Origin: Annulohypoxylon bovei var. microspora
Taxonomy: Eukaryota; Ascomycota; Sordariomycetes; Xylariales; Hypoxylaceae
Assembly: GCA_022836615.1 (NCBI GenBank)
Contig: MU405249.1
Span: forward strand, 186,001 to 250,000
DNA length: 64,000 nt
Reading direction: 5' to 3'
The notes beneath the pieces were generated by a model, which worked only from the letters and a program-made list of their open reading frames with translations, was not told the origin of the DNA and searched no databases. The stretch's first letter is position 1. Each line of letters begins with the position of its first letter. Shown in pieces: positions 59,676 to 64,000 of this stretch. The position numbers and the translations under genes were made by a program.

Positions 59676-62600
59676 TTAAAAGGTCCAGGTGAATGATTCC
59701 TTGACTTCGAACGGAACGGAGTGCCTAGATGTTAGGGCGGTGATTGTCAGTCTCCATCAACGAGATAGGTAGGTCGTACGGGGATGGGCGTTAAGCGAGG
59801 AGCGGGGGTTGCTCACCTGATATCAGTCGCTGACGCCCCTATCAGCACTTTGAACGTGCCCTCCTCTGCGATCCATGCCGGTACCGAGTCATCATAGTAT
59901 CCTACCGCATACTTATCCAGCGGGACGATGATATGCTTGGTTTCTTCCGGTTCTAATGACACCTTCTCGAATGCTACTAATTCTTTTTCGGGTCGAGGCA
60001 GTCTCGACTTATCATCTCTGACGTATATCTGGATAGTCTCCGAGCCGGCGACACTGCCGGTGTTGGTGACTGCCATGATCAGATGAATTGGCGCTGAATC
60101 TGCCAACGTCTTCCGGTTAAGCGACGGTCGGCCGTACTCGAATGTCGTGTACGAGAGGCCGTGGCCGAATGAGAAGAGAGGTTCGATGCTTGCGCGATCA
60201 TAATGTCTGTATCCGATTTGTAGGCCTTCGCCGTATAGGACACGCAAATTCTCGCCTGGCCAGTTGTGGTACGCGGGAGTATCCTCGAGTCGACGAGGGA
60301 AGGTTGTCTATAATAGTCAGCTAATGTTGACGATTCGAATACCAGGATTCCTATCACTTACGGGCAGTTTACCGCTGGGATTCCGTATACCGAACAAAAC
60401 ATCCGCCAATGCATTGCCGGCTTCTTGGCCTTGGTACCAGGCTTGAATGATGGTCGGCACTCTGTCTGCCCAAGGCATAGTTACCGGTGAGCCGGATTGG
60501 TTGACAACCACTGTTCGTGGATTAGCCTTCACGATGGCTTCGATTAGTCGATCCTGACTTCCATCGGAAGGAAGATCCATTGTCTTTCTGTCGTAACCCT
60601 CAGATTCCCACTCGGCATCGAGTCCAACTATGACGACGGCAACATCGGCATCTCTTGCTGCATCTACGGCTTGTTGGAGGTAGTCGACCTGATCTTCCTC
60701 CTTAAAACCAATGCGGCAGCCACCATACTTGTGCGTCATGTTGAAGGTCTTCTGCTTGGTAACCGGCCGAAGTTCGTTGGTCATCTCTATCCTTAGTTCG
60801 ACTGGTCTACCAGCTTTCATTTCTACGTCGACCATGTAGTCGATTGAGCCGTCAAACATCGCCTCGCCTTCTTCCGTCCAATCCCAGAGATCAAGAGCCA
60901 GCTTTCCATCTACGTATAGCCTCCCTGGGCCGACGCTCATGAAGCTGATCGTGTGTTTTCCGGTGGACGTCGGCGTTATATAAGTTGTTGCAATAGCTGA
61001 CCACTCCGGGCCAAGATGAGCTAGCGGTGCAGAGTCCCACAAGAAAAGATCGGTGTTGATTCTTCTCTGTGCGATGACGATACCACCCTGGAATTTATCC
61101 CCGCTGAACCACTCGAGAGTAACACCTTGCTCACCCGACTTGTCGGTGCAGAAAGGTGACGCGACTGGAAGCCATTTATGAATATGGCATCCCTGTGCGT
61201 ATACAACTTCCTGTTGCGCGGCTGCTCTAATACTATCGAGTGGGAGAGTGTTGTAGTATGGGTTGAGACTAGCGCTTCCACCACCGCCGGCGATGGCCCT
61301 GTTGGCGTTCGGACCAATAACGGCGATCTTGGTGGTCTTGGCGTCGAGCGGCAGGATCTGACCTTCGTTCTTTAATAAAGTTAGACCTTCAGCCCCTAAC
61401 TTCCGGATTAAAGCTCTCGTTTCCTCTCGGTTGTCCTCGCGTTCCGTCTCCTCGGCTGACATATCATCTCCCTTTGTGCGTTCTACGAGAGTCAAGACAT
61501 TCTCTGCCGCAGTATCTATGTCATCCCTCGTAAGACGTCCCTCTTCAATAGCTTTCAAAGCCTTTTCAAAGCGCCATTTGGACGAGAAAGGGAATTCTAT
61601 ATCACATCCCGCTTTTATCGACTCGACGGTAGAGTTGACGCCGCCCCAATCTGACATGACAGTGCTAAGGCATAACCGTTAATTGTCTATGGTATACTTG
61701 AAAAGGGGTTGATGACCTACCCGTCGTATCCCCATTCTCCTCGGAGGATGTCTTTAAGTGTATGGAAGTTCATGTCAGCATGTGTTCCATTGACTAGGTT
61801 ATATGATGACATAACAGCCCAGGGATTAGCTTCTCGTATAGCAATCTCGAATGGGCGAAGATATAATTCTCTCAGAGGTCGTTCCATCGTCACCGAATCG
61901 ATGGTAAGCCGATTAGTTTCCTGTTCATTTGCCACAAAATCTACGTCACCATCAGCTGATGTCTCTAGTGATAGCAAGCGGGTGGTGCAAACGCTTAATT
62001 GTCGCAGCAACTCCTTTAGACTGAAGCCCCTGGATGTACTTCGAGGCGAGTTTGCCAGTAAGGAGCGGGTCTTCAGAGAATGACTCGAAGTTCCGGCCGC
62101 CAAGGGGATGGCGATGCATGCAAACTGTAGGCGCGAGGAGTACATTGGCGGATCTAGCCCTGACCTCGTCGGCCAAGTGTTGCCCAACTGTGTATAGGAG
62201 ATCTTTGTTCCAGGTGGCTGCTAGCGAGATGCCACATGGGAACAAAGCTGCCTACACACAAAAAGGTTATCGACGAAGTTCTTGAATCCTAAATTTCGCT
62301 ACTAACCTTAGTACCTCCGACGAAGATGCCGCCTCGAGCACCGTTAGGGCCATCGCTCGTCTTTATAGCTGGGATACCTTTAGAGGGGATTCCCTTCGTC
62401 CTCCAGAAATCCGCAGCCGTGAGTAGTGAGACCTTAGTGATTTAGCAAAAAAGTATGCCCCTACTTGATTTCTAGACAGCATACCTTCTCCTCGAGAGTC
62501 AGCCGAACCAGCTTTTCTCTCGCCCGTGATCGACAATCGTCAGGGATAGCGGTCTTCGGAATTGGACTGCCGGGAGGGGAGAATTCGGTATCTGGGGTTG

Positions 62601-62676
62601 TGTTGCTACCGACACTCTCAAAGGGAGAGGCGCTAGGGTCTATCCCATCGAACTGCGCGTCGTCGATATGCTCCAT
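59676..62676 (-). CDS. GH3 beta-glucosidase with PA14 insert, intracellular type
   Basis: Seven exons on the minus strand, 62676-62485, 62432-62307, 62251-61993, 61940-61721, 61664-60362, 60307-59817 and 59724-59676, encode 879 residues with consistent phases. The GH3 N-domain has KTSDGPNGARGGIF, RNFESFSEDPLLTGKLA and ATIKHFVANEQETNR; the catalytic nucleophile is Asp271 in GTVMSDWGGV. The C-domain begins near GLTLLKNEGQILPL and is interrupted by a PA14 domain (about residues 440-580, LEWFSGDKFQGG to GRLYVDGKLALDLWDW); the fibronectin-III-like end closes with SVPFEVKESFTWTF. It should hydrolyse beta-glucosides such as cellobiose; PA14 may shape the substrate pocket. There is no signal peptide; the first 45 residues are acidic and polar (EHIDDAQFDGIDPSASPF), implying an intracellular enzyme. 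Introns are 52-92 nt. Confidence 0.93.
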
Positions 62677-64000
62677 ATCTGAAGAATGGTTTCTGTGCCT
62701 CTTATTACTGGTTCTTTTAGGAGAAATAGGCGAATGTGATCAACAACGAGCCTTGATCTCTGGGAGTTGCGAGGCTGATGGCAAGTTGGGAACTAATAGA
62801 CGTGATAGCTGAATACTCGTGAGAATATTTCTTGTTGAAAGATGGCCCTATAGGGCAAAGCGAAGTTCCTAGACGAACCCGGTCCCAAGGTAACTATTAC
62901 CCCACAAAGATAGGAGTGATCTTGAGGTTATATGAGTTAGGTGCAACTTCGAAGCTAGCCGCCAAGGTCGAAGCGTCCTTTCTTATATATCAGCAAGAGA
63001 GAAGAAAATACGACCTAACAACTGAGATGATGACGGTTATCTATCGAAGTATGCAACGAAGAACTTCGGTACATATGCTAAGGCATGGGAACGGAGCCCA
63101 AATGGCGTTATGCAGGACCAAATTGGCCAGGAGGAGACTGCGGTACTTCCTATAACGGACATCTTAGGGCTTTTGCATATAAGTTGAGGAGGCCGATGAA
63201 GGATCGACATGTTATCAAACGTTTATTAAGTCTTGATCAAAGGCAGGTGCCGCGAAGCCGCCGAGGAGTGAGGAGTGGAGATAGATTGTGCGCCCCGGAA
63301 TTCGAAGCCATCTCTGGGTAGCTTCTAGTGCAACCATTGTCACTTGACAAGTCCGCCTGCGAGAATGCTATATTGCTGGTCCTAACTAGGAAATACCCAC
63401 ATCGGCAGTAACGGACCGGAGCAGCGTTGTTTCAGGGTGCTGAGGAGATACTGAGGAGAAAAGACGAAACAAAATCCACGCCCACGCTGGTCTCGCACGA
63501 GCAGAGTGGGGGGCCGCTACGGGAAGTCTTATCCAGTCGGACGGGGAATACGGGGGAGCAAGGGTTGATCTAGCGGGCGAGGCGGTCTAGTTGACCAAGA
63601 GTATCCATGAGTATCCATGAATCCCAGCAGACACATCACGAACTAAAAAAGTGTGGAGTAGCCATAGGTGAGGTTCCTACATTAATACCCCCTTTAGTTC
63701 GATACGGAAGTACGACTATGATTCTAATTAGCTAGTGTATAGTGTATACCGTGGTAGAGTGGGAGCAAACTAGGAAGATCCACGACCGAGCGAACTTATC
63801 AATCGTGACCCTCTTCTATTACATGATATATATTCATTAGGCCTTGTACCACTATCCTAGCTAGGTGAGCTAGATGGTAGACAAGATGTCACCTCACCTT
63901 TGGCCCAGATTTCGCAAGGGTTTGGCCGTTAGGAAGACCGGCGCAAAAGAGACGTACGGAGTCGAGAGTGAATCGAGAGCGAATCAACGGCGAATCGGAT
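62677..64000. other. Upstream region of GH3 gene to window edge
   Basis: Contains the GH3 promoter. Frames at 62832-63155 and 63085-63321 have no recognisable family features and are not called. No RNA gene or repeat array seen. Confidence 0.55.

Noticed and set aside
62832..63321. Two overlapping + frames upstream of the GH3 gene
   Set aside because: No recognisable domain and no support for joining them; probable chance frames in a promoter region.

Overview
The window looks like nuclear DNA of a filamentous ascomycete (Pezizomycotina). The evidence is short GT-AG introns (mostly 45-95 nt) with CTAAC/CTGAC-type branch sites, two HET-domain genes, a Zn2Cys6 regulator, and homologues of fungal housekeeping genes. 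Sordariomycetes is my best guess from general gene style and from the intergenic sequence, which is full of ACCTAGGTA / TAGGTAGGTA words. That placement is inference, and I cannot name an order or species.

Layout, left to right. 1-608 (-): 5' part of a HET-domain gene cut by the window edge. 1669-5502 (+): Ser/Thr/Lys-rich BRCT protein. 9623-12794 (-): eight-exon Zn2Cys6 transcription factor. 13578-14250: about 0.67 kb non-autonomous hAT-like element with a perfect 8-bp target duplication. 18026-18989 (+): CIA2-type (MIP18) cytosolic Fe-S targeting factor. 22855-26808 (-): U5 snRNP GTPase SNU114, divergent from ERG10 (27377-28801, +), acetoacetyl-CoA thiolase. 29659-34839 (-): SIN3 corepressor with three PAH domains. 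36220-36923 (-): secreted FAS1-domain protein. 37823-39595 (+): second HET-domain gene. 39984-40883 (+): tandem SnoaL-like protein. 42446-44535 (+): OSM1-like fumarate reductase fused to cytochrome b5. 51426-53315 (+): MFS hexose transporter. 55969-58199 (-): Cdc1/Ted1 metallophosphoesterase. 59676-62676 (-): intracellular GH3 beta-glucosidase with PA14 insert.

There are 14 genes in 64 kb, with long gene-free stretches (5.5-9.6, 14.3-18.0, 19.0-22.9, 44.8-51.4 and 53.3-56.0 kb). These carry microsatellites and the ACCTAGGTA motif but no transposon coding sequence I can recognise. Most genes are unrelated housekeeping functions (splicing, chromatin repression, isoprenoid/sterol entry, Fe-S delivery, GPI-anchor remodelling), with accessory self-recognition (HET) and metabolic genes between them. 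I see no biosynthetic cluster, CRISPR, tRNA or rRNA.

The most interesting observations concern gene ends and splicing. ERG10 stops in the context TGA CTA G, the known leaky-stop context, and is followed by a 21-codon in-frame tail ending Ser-His-Ile after a basic stretch. This is a candidate cryptic peroxisomal isoform. The OSM1-b5 stop is followed in frame by an 85-codon extension with a strong hydrophobic segment. Two genes (SIN3 and the Zn2Cys6 factor) each contain a stop-free 57-nt intron, so intron retention would insert 19 residues in frame. All exon boundaries were derived by hand from splice signals, reading frame and family knowledge; no alignment or transcript data were available.
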